From the NCBI GenBank assembly GCA_050954505.1, contig JBPBPY010000447.1, positions 1 to 8,132 on the forward strand: DNA of 8,132 nucleotides. Direction: 5' to 3'. Below, piece by piece: positions 1-6,705 of the stretch (its first letter is position 1; the number at the start of each line of letters is the position of its first letter). The stretch comes from JAQGMO01 sp050954505. GTDB lineage: Bacteria; Pseudomonadota; Gammaproteobacteria; Burkholderiales; Burkholderiaceae_D. The notes beneath the pieces are model-generated. The model had not been told where the DNA came from, did not search any database, and saw nothing but the letters and a program-made list of their open reading frames with translations. A program made the translations under genes and the position numbers.

Positions 1-1000
1 GCTGGCGCGCCTGGCGCTGCCGATGGTGCATGAGGCTACCAAGCCCGGCCAGGCGGGTGCAGGTTGCGAGCTGGTCGCGTGCGCGAACTATTACTCCTCG
101 CTGTTCGGAGTGCTTCACGATGACTTGGACAGCGACGCAGACTCGATGACACTTCGCGCTTTCCTGGACAGCGACGCACACGCAATGACTGTGAAGGACC
201 GGATGGCAGCGCTGCGCCTGCAGCGTGAAGAGGATCTGGACCAGCTGGCGAAGACGATTGCCGCCGAACGACCGCGCTGGTTGCGCATCCGCCTGGCACC
301 GATTGCCCATGACGACAGCGTGTCGATCGATTTTGCCGCCGCATTGAAGCGCCATGGCTATGCGGTGCAGCATTACGATACCTTCGTCAACCGCCACCTC
401 CCAACCGGACAAGGTGGTTATGAGCGTTATCTCGCCACCCTGCCCTCGCTGCTGCGCAACACCCTTGCACGCAAGACGCGCCAACTGGAAAAGTCTGGGC
501 GCGCGCGCGTGGCCATCCTGGCCAATTCCGATCAGATCGCGCACGGTATCGAGGCCTGGACCCGGGTCTATGCTGCCAGCTGGAAAGAAGCCGAGCCGCA
601 TCCGCAATTCATGCCGGGCTTGATAACGATGGCTGCGGCGCAGGGCTGGTTGCGCCTGGGCGTGGTGTATCTCGATGAACAGCCGATTGCCGCACAGGTC
701 TGGCTGGTGGTCAGCGGCGTGGCGTCGATCTACAAGCTGGCGTATGACCAGCACCATGCACGCTGGTCAGCCGGTTCGGTCCTGACCGCGCATCTGATGC
801 GCCATGTATTCGATATCGACCGGGTCCGCGAAGTCGACTACCTGACCGGCGACGACGGCTACAAGCGCGACTGGATGCCGCAGTGGCGGCAGCGGCGCGG
901 CATGATTGCCTTCAACCTGCGCAGCTGGCGCGGTCTGTTTTCAGCCGGCTGGCACCTCGGCAGCGCGCGGGCCAAACGCCTGCTGCGGCAATGGCGCTGA
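1..1000 (+). CDS. GNAT-family (CelD/FemAB-like) acyltransferase, exosortase locus type; 5' end missing
   Basis: The reading frame is open from the left edge (first full codon at base 2) to TGA at 998-1000, so the true start probably lies upstream. The Met codon at 23 is unlikely to be the start, because in-frame residues before it (LARLALP) look like normal protein. Numbering from that Met, ANYYSSLFG (21-29) and DYLTGDDGYKRDW (272-284) resemble signatures of GNAT/CelD-type proteins found in PEP-CTERM exopolysaccharide loci. The acetyltransferase-6-like fold spans about residues 140-285, including a basic helix (RNTLARKTRQLEKSG, 145-159). No signal peptide or membrane segment is visible. The expected role is cytoplasmic transfer of an acyl or aminoacyl group; the substrate is unknown, and the ACP encoded nearby is a plausible donor (inference). 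Residues 36-61 hold a 13-residue tandem duplication. The gene converges on hydrolase 1, 16 bp away. Family assignment is fairly sure; the reaction is not. Confidence 0.8.
   Translation, partial: LARLALPMVHEATKPGQAGAGCELVACANYYSSLFGVLHDDLDSDADSMTLRAFLDSDAHAMTVKDRMAALRLQREEDLDQLAKTIAAERPRWLRIRLAPIAHDDSVSIDFAAALKRHGYAVQHYDTFVNRHLPTGQGGYERYLATLPSLLRNTLARKTRQLEKSGRARVAILANSDQIAHGIEAWTRVYAASWKEAEPHPQFMPGLITMAAAQGWLRLGVVYLDEQPIAAQVWLVVSGVASIYKLAYDQHHARWSAGSVLTAHLMRHVFDIDRVREVDYLTGDDGYKRDWMPQWRQRRGMIAFNLRSWRGLFSAGWHLGSARAKRLLRQWR
126..203 (+). repeat. In-frame 39-bp tandem duplication inside the GNAT gene
   Basis: TGGACAGCGACGCA occurs at 126-139 and again at 165-178, exactly 39 bp apart. The following bases are also similar (GACTCGATGAC against CACGCAATGAC). 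The period is 13 codons, so the protein carries LDSDADSMTLRAF followed by LDSDAHAMTVKDR. The reading frame is kept. The second copy has diverged at its 3' end. Confidence 0.7.
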
Positions 1001-1016
1001 AGGCCGGCCAGCTGTC

Positions 1017-1943
1017 TCAGCGCGACGACGCCAGCCATGTCCCGGTCCATAACGCGACCTCGTCGCGCCAGGCGCTGCTGGAAAAGGTATGGTCGGCGCC
1101 TGCCAGGGTGTGCTTTGTCATCCGTGGCTGCGCCATCAGCCGGCGCCATTCTGGCGAGCTGCCGGCCAGATCGGTGAACTCGCGCGCGGTAAGGTCGGCA
1201 GCGCTGCAGATCAGCAGCACGGCGCCGTCGAAACGACTCAGGTCGCGATACAGCCGGGCAGGAAGATCGAGTCCCCCGTTCAAGGGAAGCCGATTGCCGG
1301 CGACAGGCACATCGCCCAAGACCGCAGGATTTGCCGCTTCATCAGGATGCCGTTTGTCTTCCGGCGCTGCAGTTGCAGCTGCCGAACTCGCCCGCAGCAG
1401 CGTGGCGAGTGAAGCCAGCGAGGCACGCAGGTCCAGGCCGCCGGCGAACAGCTTTTTCCAGAATGCCGGTTGCAGCAGGCGGCGCACATAATAATGCTTC
1501 AGCGTCGCCCGCGCGATGCCGGCCTTGGTGCGCACCCATGGATTGAGCAGCACCAGTCCCTTGACCCGGGCATCCTGGTGGGCATAGAACACTGCCGCCG
1601 AGGCAGCGTCGCACAGGCCCCACAAGACAATCTCCTGCAAGCCCGGCGCTGCCAGCATGAACAGGTCGATGGCAGCGCGCACGTCGCTGTCGACCTGTTC
1701 GAAGTCGTGTTGGTCGCCATCGCTGTCGCCCATGCCGCGGTAGTCGAAACGCAGTACCGGCACACCCGCGCTGGCCAGATGGCGCGCCAGCAGGGTGAAC
1801 TGGCGATGGCTGCCGGCGCGGTATTGCGGCCCGCCCACGATCATCACGACACCGCGGCGCACAGGCTGCAGCGGCAGGCTCAGGATGCCGTACAGGTTGT
1901 GCCCGCCGCAGGCAAACCCGATTGCCTTCTCCGTATAGCTCAT
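1017..1943 (-). CDS. Exosortase A system-associated hydrolase 1 (alpha/beta hydrolase, hydr1_PEP type)
   Basis: This 308-residue alpha/beta-hydrolase-fold protein matches the family called hydrolase 1, exosortase A system-associated. The start is the ATG at 1943 because AAGGAGG lies just upstream. Longer in-frame starts reach 2027 but only translate a Cys/Val-rich 15-bp repeat. The oxyanion/N-terminal strand region is VVMIVGGPQYRAGSHRQF (32-49), and LRFDYRGMGDSDG (64-76) is the typical strand 4 block. The nucleophile elbow reads WGLCDAAS with Cys111 where most relatives of the superfamily have Ser. Asp250 (SAADLTAREF) and His285 (GADHTFS) complete a likely Cys-Asp-His triad. No signal peptide is seen, so it should be cytoplasmic. 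Residues about 185-215 are a low-complexity Ala-rich insertion or linker. It is the last gene of the ACP-hydrolase 2-hydrolase 1 run. Likely substrates are acyl esters or thioesters of the exopolysaccharide pathway (inference). Confidence 0.88.
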   Translation of the reverse strand: MSYTEKAIGFACGGHNLYGILSLPLQPVRRGVVMIVGGPQYRAGSHRQFTLLARHLASAGVPVLRFDYRGMGDSDGDQHDFEQVDSDVRAAIDLFMLAAPGLQEIVLWGLCDAASAAVFYAHQDARVKGLVLLNPWVRTKAGIARATLKHYYVRRLLQPAFWKKLFAGGLDLRASLASLATLLRASSAAATAAPEDKRHPDEAANPAVLGDVPVAGNRLPLNGGLDLPARLYRDLSRFDGAVLLICSAADLTAREFTDLAGSSPEWRRLMAQPRMTKHTLAGADHTFSSSAWRDEVALWTGTWLASSR

Positions 1944-1947
1944 GAAA

Positions 1948-1954
1948 CCTCCTT
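1948..1954 (-). promoter_or_regulatory. Strong Shine-Dalgarno site of hydrolase 1
   Basis: On the minus strand AAGGAGG precedes the ATG at 1943 with a 4-nt spacer (TTTC). This is a near-perfect anti-16S match and decides the start in favour of MSYTEK over the longer in-frame options. Confidence 0.8.
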
Positions 1955-1970
1955 GGTGCGCTGCCTCGCA

Positions 1971-2015
1971 AGCACAGCGCACTTGAACACAGTGCACTTG
2001 AACACAGCGCACTTG
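1971..2015. repeat. Three 15-bp tandem repeats upstream of hydrolase 1
   Basis: Three consecutive 15-mers on the plus strand: AGCACAGCGCACTTG (1971-1985), AACACAGTGCACTTG (1986-2000) and AACACAGCGCACTTG (2001-2015). Copies 1 and 3 differ at one position, and copies 2 and 3 at one position. The array sits 27 bp before the hydrolase 1 start, inside the 151-bp gap after hydrolase 2. It could be a slipped-strand array, a protein-binding site or simple drift; nothing in the sequence decides. Confidence 0.85.
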
Positions 2016-2073
2016 CCGCGCGTGCATCGCGCGTGGATCGTGTGTAAAGCCATGGCAGCCCTGGCGCGGCCTT

Positions 2074-2087
2074 CATGGCGCGCCATG
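2074..2087. repeat. 14-bp perfect palindrome just past the hydrolase 2 stop
   Basis: CATGGCGCGCCATG is a perfect 14-bp palindrome starting 7 bp after the hydrolase 2 stop codon (TGA at 2097-2095, minus strand). As RNA it would make only a tight stem, and no T-run follows, so a classical terminator is not supported. A dyad protein-binding site or an RNA-stability element between two cotranscribed genes is possible. The rest of 1944-2094 shows no convincing promoter. Confidence 0.5.
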
Positions 2088-2094
2088 CCGCTCA

Positions 2095-3123
2095 TCACGC
2101 AGGCCCGGCCAACACGGCCACGGTGGCGGCAATCAATTCCGGCGCTTCGGCAATTTCCGCCGTGGCCCAGAACGCAGGCCCGGCCACCTGTGCAAACGAC
2201 ACGGTGGCGCCGCGCTGGCGCAGCTCGGCTACACCACGCTCCCTGGCCGGCGCGATCTGCGCCGTGGATTCGGCAGCGACGTCGAGCCAGTGTATCGTCT
2301 GCCCCTGCAAATCCAGATGCGCCACATCGGCGGCATCGATGGCGGCCGCCAGCTGCGCTGCGAGCAGGTAGCCAACCACTTCCACGCTGGCACCGGCGGC
2401 CAGCCTCTGGCGCAGCGTTGCACTGCCGTGAACTGCGATCGTGCTGCCGGCAATCGCTGCGCCTGCCTGCTCGCTTTCCTGTGGCCGAGCATCATTCGGA
2501 CGGTCTTGTGCCGCAGCGGTACTGCCAGCCTGGCCTGGCCCGACGCTGAGGCTCACAGCCTGGCGATCAACGACGACGTCGCGCGGCGACAGCAGTTGCG
2601 CCGCCTGGCGTAGGCGCAGGAACTGGGTCAGATAGGTGGCGCCGCGCAGCACCGGCTGCCATAACACCAGAGGCCCGACAGGCGTGGAGGCATCGGCAGC
2701 GGCGTTCAAGGCCAGCAGCGCCCCCAGCCGCAGGCCGAGGTAACCGGCAACCACGCCGCAACGCTGTTCCAGCCAGCGCTTGGCCAGCAACAGATCGTCG
2801 AGCCAGATCTGCCAGCGCGCATCGCCGAAGTCGCCGCTGCTGTCGCCGCAGCCATACAGGTCGACGACCAGCACCGCAATGCCGGCATCGGCCAGTGCCC
2901 GTGCCTGCATGGCGCACATGCGCCGCGAACGGTTCATTTCCTCGGCGAATGTATGCACCATCACCAGCGCACCACGGCAAGCCGTTGCCGCGCCGCCGAG
3001 TGCGCCGATCGCCGAGGGCGACGGCGCTATGGTGGACGGCGCGTGATACAGGCAAAAGCGTTGCCCCGGATTGGCGTCAAGGAAGAACGGCTCAGCCGGG
3101 GTGCGCCTGGCCGGCGCAGTCAT
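2095..3123 (-). CDS. Exosortase A system-associated hydrolase 2 (alpha/beta-hydrolase fold, hydr2_PEP type)
   Basis: The 342-residue protein carries the hallmarks of the hydrolase 2, exosortase A system-associated family: PFFLDANPGQRFCLYH (12-27), VMVHTFAEEMNRSRRM (54-69), and VVDLYGCGDSSGDFGDARW (86-104). It also has the C-terminal GPAFWATAEI block. The elbow that normally carries the nucleophile reads GLRLGA (130-135), with Arg132 in the Ser position. No clear catalytic His follows near the C-terminus. From memory of the family this elbow is typical rather than a local mutation, so the protein may not be a classic hydrolase. Residues about 190-240 form a variable low-complexity segment rich in Ala, Gly, Gln and Ser. 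The ATG at 3123 overlaps the ACP stop in an ATGA, implying translational coupling. No signal peptide or membrane segment is seen. The function is unknown; acyl transfer or binding is an inference from context. Confidence 0.88.
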   Translation of the reverse strand: MTAPARRTPAEPFFLDANPGQRFCLYHAPSTIAPSPSAIGALGGAATACRGALVMVHTFAEEMNRSRRMCAMQARALADAGIAVLVVDLYGCGDSSGDFGDARWQIWLDDLLLAKRWLEQRCGVVAGYLGLRLGALLALNAAADASTPVGPLVLWQPVLRGATYLTQFLRLRQAAQLLSPRDVVVDRQAVSLSVGPGQAGSTAAAQDRPNDARPQESEQAGAAIAGSTIAVHGSATLRQRLAAGASVEVVGYLLAAQLAAAIDAADVAHLDLQGQTIHWLDVAAESTAQIAPARERGVAELRQRGATVSFAQVAGPAFWATAEIAEAPELIAATVAVLAGPA

Positions 3124-3380
3124 CCCGCAATTTTCCCGTCGACGAAGGCCGCTAGGCTGCCCAGCGTGGCAAAGGTCTGCGCCGAGATTTCGTCATCCTC
3201 GATGCTGATGTCGAAGTGCTCTTCCAGTGCCGCGACGATGTTGATGACACCCATGGAATCGAGCTCCGGCAAACCACCGAGCAACTCGGTGTCGGCTTCC
3301 AAAGTGTTCTTGCGCTCCCCCAGGCTAAGGGTTTGGCCAAGGATGGATTTCAGGGTTTCCAGCGTGCGCAAATCGCTCAT
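3120..3380 (-). CDS. Acyl carrier protein of the exosortase A locus
   Basis: An 86-residue acidic protein of normal ACP size. The phosphopantetheine attachment motif is PELDSMGV (38-45), with Ser42 as the modified residue at the start of helix II. The stretch INIVAALEEHFDISIEDDEIS that follows is the recognition helix typical of ACP/PCP domains. As holo-ACP it would carry an acyl or aminoacyl thioester for nearby enzymes such as the GNAT acyltransferase or the hydrolases; an acyl-CoA/ACP ligase often found in these loci is not in this window. It appears to be the first gene of the minus-strand run and overlaps hydrolase 2 by 4 bp (ATGA). The start at 3380 has no good Shine-Dalgarno sequence: the upstream 25 nt are A/C-rich. 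Initiation may therefore be weak or use another mechanism, but no better in-frame start gives a complete helix I. Confidence 0.9.
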   Translation of the reverse strand: MSDLRTLETLKSILGQTLSLGERKNTLEADTELLGGLPELDSMGVINIVAALEEHFDISIEDDEISAQTFATLGSLAAFVDGKIAG

Positions 3381-3440
3381 GGTGTTGTTTATTTGTCAAA
3401 GGTAAAAAAATGATGCCGGCAAGATCATACAACATCGACA

Positions 3441-3469
3441 ATTAATTGCCGGAAGGAAAATTATTTCAA
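3441..3469 (-). promoter_or_regulatory. Candidate sigma-70 promoter of the ACP-hydrolase operon
   Basis: On the minus strand TTGAAA (3469-3464) and ATTAAT (3446-3441) are separated by 17 bp. The -35 box matches five of six consensus bases and the -10 box four of six. Transcription would start around 3434, giving a leader of about 50 nt before the ACP start. Matches of this quality arise by chance in AT-rich DNA. Confidence 0.25.
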
Positions 3470-3593
3470 GCAAATTCGCGATGATTGTAGTACGCTTCCG
3501 TAACGGTAAAAACAAGCATTATTTTAAACTTACCACCTCAACCCGATACCCCGTTCACCCATACCGGAAAATCCTTGATGGATTGCCGGCACC

Positions 3594-3598
3594 AAGGA
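3594..3598 (+). promoter_or_regulatory. Ribosome binding site of prsT
   Basis: AAGGA ends 10 nt before the ATG at 3609, an acceptable though slightly long spacing. It supports the 3609 start, which gives a lipoprotein with an unusually long N-terminal region. The next in-frame ATG (3702) would remove all positive charges before the hydrophobic stretch. Confidence 0.5.
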
Positions 3599-3608
3599 TA
3601 TATATACG

Positions 3609-6449
3609 ATGGCGCACTTCGATCAAACCGCGGCACAGCGCGCGGCCCAGTTACCGGCAACAAAAAAACCGGCGGCGAGCAAGACGCTCAAGGCCGGCGC
3701 CATGCTGGTATCGGGCATGATCCTGCTGACAGGCGGACTGTCTGCCTGCAGCAAGGCGCAAACCTCGGAATCCCTGCTCAATGATGCGAAGTCATATCAG
3801 CAAAAGGGTGACCGCAAGGCTGCCATCATCCAGCTCAAGAATGCACTGCAAAAAAATCCCGATGATGCGGAAGTGCGGTTTCTGCTGGGCTCCATCTATA
3901 ACGAGACCGGCGATCCACAATCTGCCGAGGTGGAAATCCGCAAGGCCATGGCATTGAAGTATCCGCTCGACAAAACCATGCCGCAACTGGGCCGTGCGCT
4001 GCTGGCCCAGGGACAGTTCCAGAAGGTGCTCGACGAGACCAAATTGCCGGCAGGCGCCGCGGTGGACAGCCATAACGAAACCATGCGCGGCAATGCGTTT
4101 CTGGCTTTGGGTAAATCGGTGGAAGCGAAGTTTGCCTTCGACAATGCATTGAAGGCCACCCCTGATCTGGCTGAGGCCTTAATCGGTTTATCCAAGCTCG
4201 AGTATGCTGCACGCAATATCGATGGCGCGAACAAATATGCCGAACTGGCAACCAGCAAGAACCCCAGCAGCGCCGACGCCTGGCTCTACAAGGGTGATCT
4301 GCTGCGCGCCCAGGGCAAGGGTGACGCGGCGCTGTCGGACTACGGCCAGGCCATCAAGCTGCGTCCCGACCAGCTGGCGCCGTATGTCGCCAAGGCGACG
4401 GCGGAAATTGCTGCGGCAAAATTCGACGCCGCCAAGGTCGATCTCGACGCAGCAAAAAAACTGGCGCCGACCTCGCTCAACGTGATCTACACCCAGGCGC
4501 TGTTCGACTTCACCCAGGGCCGCCACAAGGAGGCGCTGGAATCGCTGCAGCAAATCCTCAAGGTCGCCCCCGACCACCTGCCGTCGGTGCTGATGGCCAG
4601 TGCGGCGCAATACGCGCTGGGTTCCTATCCACAGGCGCAGGACAATATCAAGAAATACCTGGAACGCAATCCGCGCAACAGCTACGCCAGCAAGCTGATG
4701 GCGTCGATCTTGCTGAAATCGAATGACCCCAAGCGCGCCCTGGAAGTCCTGGGCCCGATCGTCCAGGCCGACCCGAAAGACCTGCAGGCGCTGACGCTGA
4801 CCGGCGAAGCCTACATGGCGACCAAGGAATATCCCAAGGCCACCGAGTATTTCGAACGTGCCAGCGAAGTCAATCCCAAGGCCAGCCCGATCCGCACTGC
4901 ACTGGGCATGAGCCAGCTGGCCCAGGGCGAGAATGCGCGCGGCCTGGCCGAACTCGAACTGGCCACCAACCTCGACCCCAAGCTGACCCAGGCCGGCATG
5001 ATGCTGGCCATGACCCAGCTGCGCCTGAAGGATTACGACAAGGCCCTGGCAGCACTGGCGCCACTGGAAAAGACGGTCACCGACAACCCGATCATCTATG
5101 GCGTCAAGGGCGCAGCGCTGGCAGGCAAACGCGACTTCCCTGCGGCCCGCGCAGCGTTCGACAAGGCCTTGACCATCCAGCCGACCTATTTCCCGGCCGT
5201 GGCCAGCCTGGCGCAACTCGACCTGCTCGACAAGCATCCGGAAGACGCCAAGCGGCGCTTTGAAAAAGTGCTGGAAAGCGACAAGAAGAATGTCCAGGCC
5301 ATGACCGCACTGTCGAGCATGGCCATGGCGGAAAAGCAGCCGGAAGAAGCCACGCGCTGGCTGGAGCGGGCTGCGAATGACAATCCGACCGAAGTGCGTG
5401 CCTCGCTTCAACTCGGCGCACATTATTTGCGCATCAACGAGAAAGACAAAGCGCTGGCATTGGCAAAGAAATTGCAGATCGGTTTTCCTGAAGATAACGA
5501 TGTGCTCGATCTGATGGCCCAGGCGCAATTGGCCACTGGCGACAAGGATGGCGCGCTGACCTCTTACCGCAAGCTGGTGGCCCGGGTGCCCGATTCGCCG
5601 ATCGCGCTGTACCGCCTCGGTGCAGTACAGATGTCGATGAAAAACAGCGCCGGTGCCACCGACTCCCTGAAAAAGGCCCTGGCCCTGAAGGCCGATTACG
5701 CCGAAGCGGAAATCGCCCTGGCCAGCATCTATGCGCGCGACGGCAAGTACGACGACGCCCTGGCCATTGCCCGCGCAATGCAAAAGCAGACCGCCAAGTC
5801 GGCATTTGGCCAAGTGGTGGAAGGCGATGTGCTGTCGCTGCAAAAGAAATACGATGCAGCGGCCAAGGCTTATGAAGCAGGATTTGCAATCAGCGCCAGT
5901 CCGGCGATTTTGATCAAGGCACACGAGGCAATGACAAAAGCCGGCAAGGGCAAGGAAGCGGATCTGCGCCTGGTCAATTGGTCAAAGGCACACCCGGAAG
6001 ATACCTCGGTGCGCAGCTACCTGGCCACGGTCAGCCTGATGAAGAACGATAACAAGAGTGCCATCACGCAGTACGAAGCGATCCTGGAAAAAACGCCCAA
6101 CGATGCTGCCGTGCTCAACAATCTGGCGCTCGCCTATCAGCAAGAAAAAAATCCGCGTGCAGTCGAGACGGCGGAAAAGGCCTTGAAACTGGCGCCGCAA
6201 AGTTCCGCGGTGATGGATACGCTAGGCTGGATGCTGGTTGAAACGGGCCAGGTGCCCAAGGGTCTGGCACAGCTGCAAAAGGCCATTGCGGTTGCACCAA
6301 ATGCGCTGGATATCCGCCTGCATCTGGCGCAAGCCTTGCTGAAGTCGGGCGACAAGCCGGGCGCACGCAAGGAGCTGGAAAAGGTGGTGGCCGATGGCGC
6401 CAATTTCGCCAAGGTCGACGAAGCCAAGGCCTTGCTGAAGACCCTGTAG
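3609..6449 (+). CDS. prsT: PEP-CTERM/XrtA system TPR-repeat lipoprotein PrsT
   Basis: A 946-residue protein matching the PrsT family (PEP-CTERM system TPR lipoprotein) in length and architecture. Residues 1-28 form a long hydrophilic, basic n-region (KK at 19-20, K25, K28). AGAMLVSGMILLTGGLSAC (29-47) is the hydrophobic core and lipobox, with Cys47 as the lipidation site. Ser48 at +2 is not the Asp inner-membrane retention signal, so the outer membrane is likely. From about residue 54 to the end the chain is almost wholly tandem 34-residue TPR helices; the first is LLNDAKSYQQKGDRKAAIIQL, with recurrent A-L-NP-D turns. By rhythm there are more than twenty. PrsT is thought to act as a periplasm-facing scaffold in exopolysaccharide export/PEP-CTERM assembly; its partners are not visible here. 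It is transcribed divergently from the ACP operon and converges on galE. Its last codons and stop overlap the first unit of a hairpin repeat array. Confidence 0.92.
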   Translation: MAHFDQTAAQRAAQLPATKKPAASKTLKAGAMLVSGMILLTGGLSACSKAQTSESLLNDAKSYQQKGDRKAAIIQLKNALQKNPDDAEVRFLLGSIYNETGDPQSAEVEIRKAMALKYPLDKTMPQLGRALLAQGQFQKVLDETKLPAGAAVDSHNETMRGNAFLALGKSVEAKFAFDNALKATPDLAEALIGLSKLEYAARNIDGANKYAELATSKNPSSADAWLYKGDLLRAQGKGDAALSDYGQAIKLRPDQLAPYVAKATAEIAAAKFDAAKVDLDAAKKLAPTSLNVIYTQALFDFTQGRHKEALESLQQILKVAPDHLPSVLMASAAQYALGSYPQAQDNIKKYLERNPRNSYASKLMASILLKSNDPKRALEVLGPIVQADPKDLQALTLTGEAYMATKEYPKATEYFERASEVNPKASPIRTALGMSQLAQGENARGLAELELATNLDPKLTQAGMMLAMTQLRLKDYDKALAALAPLEKTVTDNPIIYGVKGAALAGKRDFPAARAAFDKALTIQPTYFPAVASLAQLDLLDKHPEDAKRRFEKVLESDKKNVQAMTALSSMAMAEKQPEEATRWLERAANDNPTEVRASLQLGAHYLRINEKDKALALAKKLQIGFPEDNDVLDLMAQAQLATGDKDGALTSYRKLVARVPDSPIALYRLGAVQMSMKNSAGATDSLKKALALKADYAEAEIALASIYARDGKYDDALAIARAMQKQTAKSAFGQVVEGDVLSLQKKYDAAAKAYEAGFAISASPAILIKAHEAMTKAGKGKEADLRLVNWSKAHPEDTSVRSYLATVSLMKNDNKSAITQYEAILEKTPNDAAVLNNLALAYQQEKNPRAVETAEKALKLAPQSSAVMDTLGWMLVETGQVPKGLAQLQKAIAVAPNALDIRLHLAQALLKSGDKPGARKELEKVVADGANFAKVDEAKALLKTL

Positions 6450-6460
6450 GCACTCGACAA

Positions 6461-6488
6461 CGGCAAGGTCTCGCTGCAGACCTTGCCG
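6461..6488 (+). terminator. Strong 11-bp hairpin directly after prsT
   Basis: CGGCAAGGTCT (6461-6471) pairs perfectly with AGACCTTGCCG (6478-6488) around the 6-nt loop CGCTGC, 11 bp after the prsT stop. A second perfect stem, CGCGTT/AACGCG (6490-6495, 6500-6505), follows at once. No T-run follows either stem, so intrinsic termination is uncertain; protection of the prsT 3' end is equally possible. Confidence 0.45.
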
Positions 6489-6525
6489 CCGCGTTGAACA
6501 ACGCGAAGATTCTGCTTCCGGCCTT

Positions 6526-6545
6526 GTTGGCGCGCTCTGGCCAAC
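6526..6545. other. Hairpin in repeat unit 2
   Basis: GTTGGC (6526-6531) and GCCAAC (6540-6545) form a perfect 6-bp stem with an 8-nt loop. The equivalent place one double-unit later carries TTGCC/GGCAA (6603-6607, 6618-6622) with a 10-nt loop. The sequences have changed while pairing is partly kept, which hints that structure matters, but two examples are not proof. Confidence 0.5.
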
Positions 6546-6705
6546 CCAAGTCTGGTCGAGACCTTGCTGGCCTTCATTGATGGCAAGCTCTTTCACCGGA
6601 CCTTGCCGGCGCGCTCTGGCAAACCAGGTCTTCTCGAGAGCTTGCTGACGCCTTCAACGATGCCAAGTCGTCCGCCGGACCTTGCAGCCTCGCTCAACCA
6701 AGCCA

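Larger units (their letters stand above)
3381..3608. promoter_or_regulatory. Divergent intergenic control region between the ACP operon and prsT
   Basis: This 228-bp gap separates two divergent transcription units and is clearly more AT-rich than the flanking genes, so promoters for both should lie here. It holds two copies of the palindrome TGCCGGCA (3414-3421 and 3584-3591) and a further TTGCCGG (3446-3452), candidate operator half-sites of low certainty. I found no good sigma-54 (GG-N10-GC) match on either strand, although PEP-CTERM loci can be controlled by PrsK/PrsR with sigma-54. A TTGATG (3575-3580)/ATATAT (3598-3603) pair with 17-bp spacing sits so close to the prsT ATG that it would give an almost leaderless transcript. 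Confidence 0.5.

Noticed and set aside
1859..2027. Extension of hydrolase 1 to a start at 2027
   Set aside because: The extra 28 residues only translate the 15-bp repeat (Cys/Val/Gln), while a near-perfect Shine-Dalgarno site precedes the ATG at 1943.
1470..2549. A 359-codon plus-strand open frame opposite the two hydrolase genes
   Set aside because: It spans the ends of two recognisable minus-strand genes and their spacer; its composition (Arg, Pro, His, Ala) is that of a GC-rich shadow frame.
3381..3608. Sigma-54 promoter expected from the PrsK/PrsR control known for PEP-CTERM loci
   Set aside because: The closest match, CGGCAATTAATTGT on the minus strand, has GG-N9-GT instead of GG-N10-GC, so it is not convincing.
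4188..5924. A 578-codon open frame on the minus strand opposite prsT
   Set aside because: It is fully antisense to a well-supported TPR gene, is rich in Gly, Arg, Gln, His and Cys as expected for a complement of a Lys/Ala/Leu-rich high-GC gene, and shows no recognisable domain or ribosome binding site.
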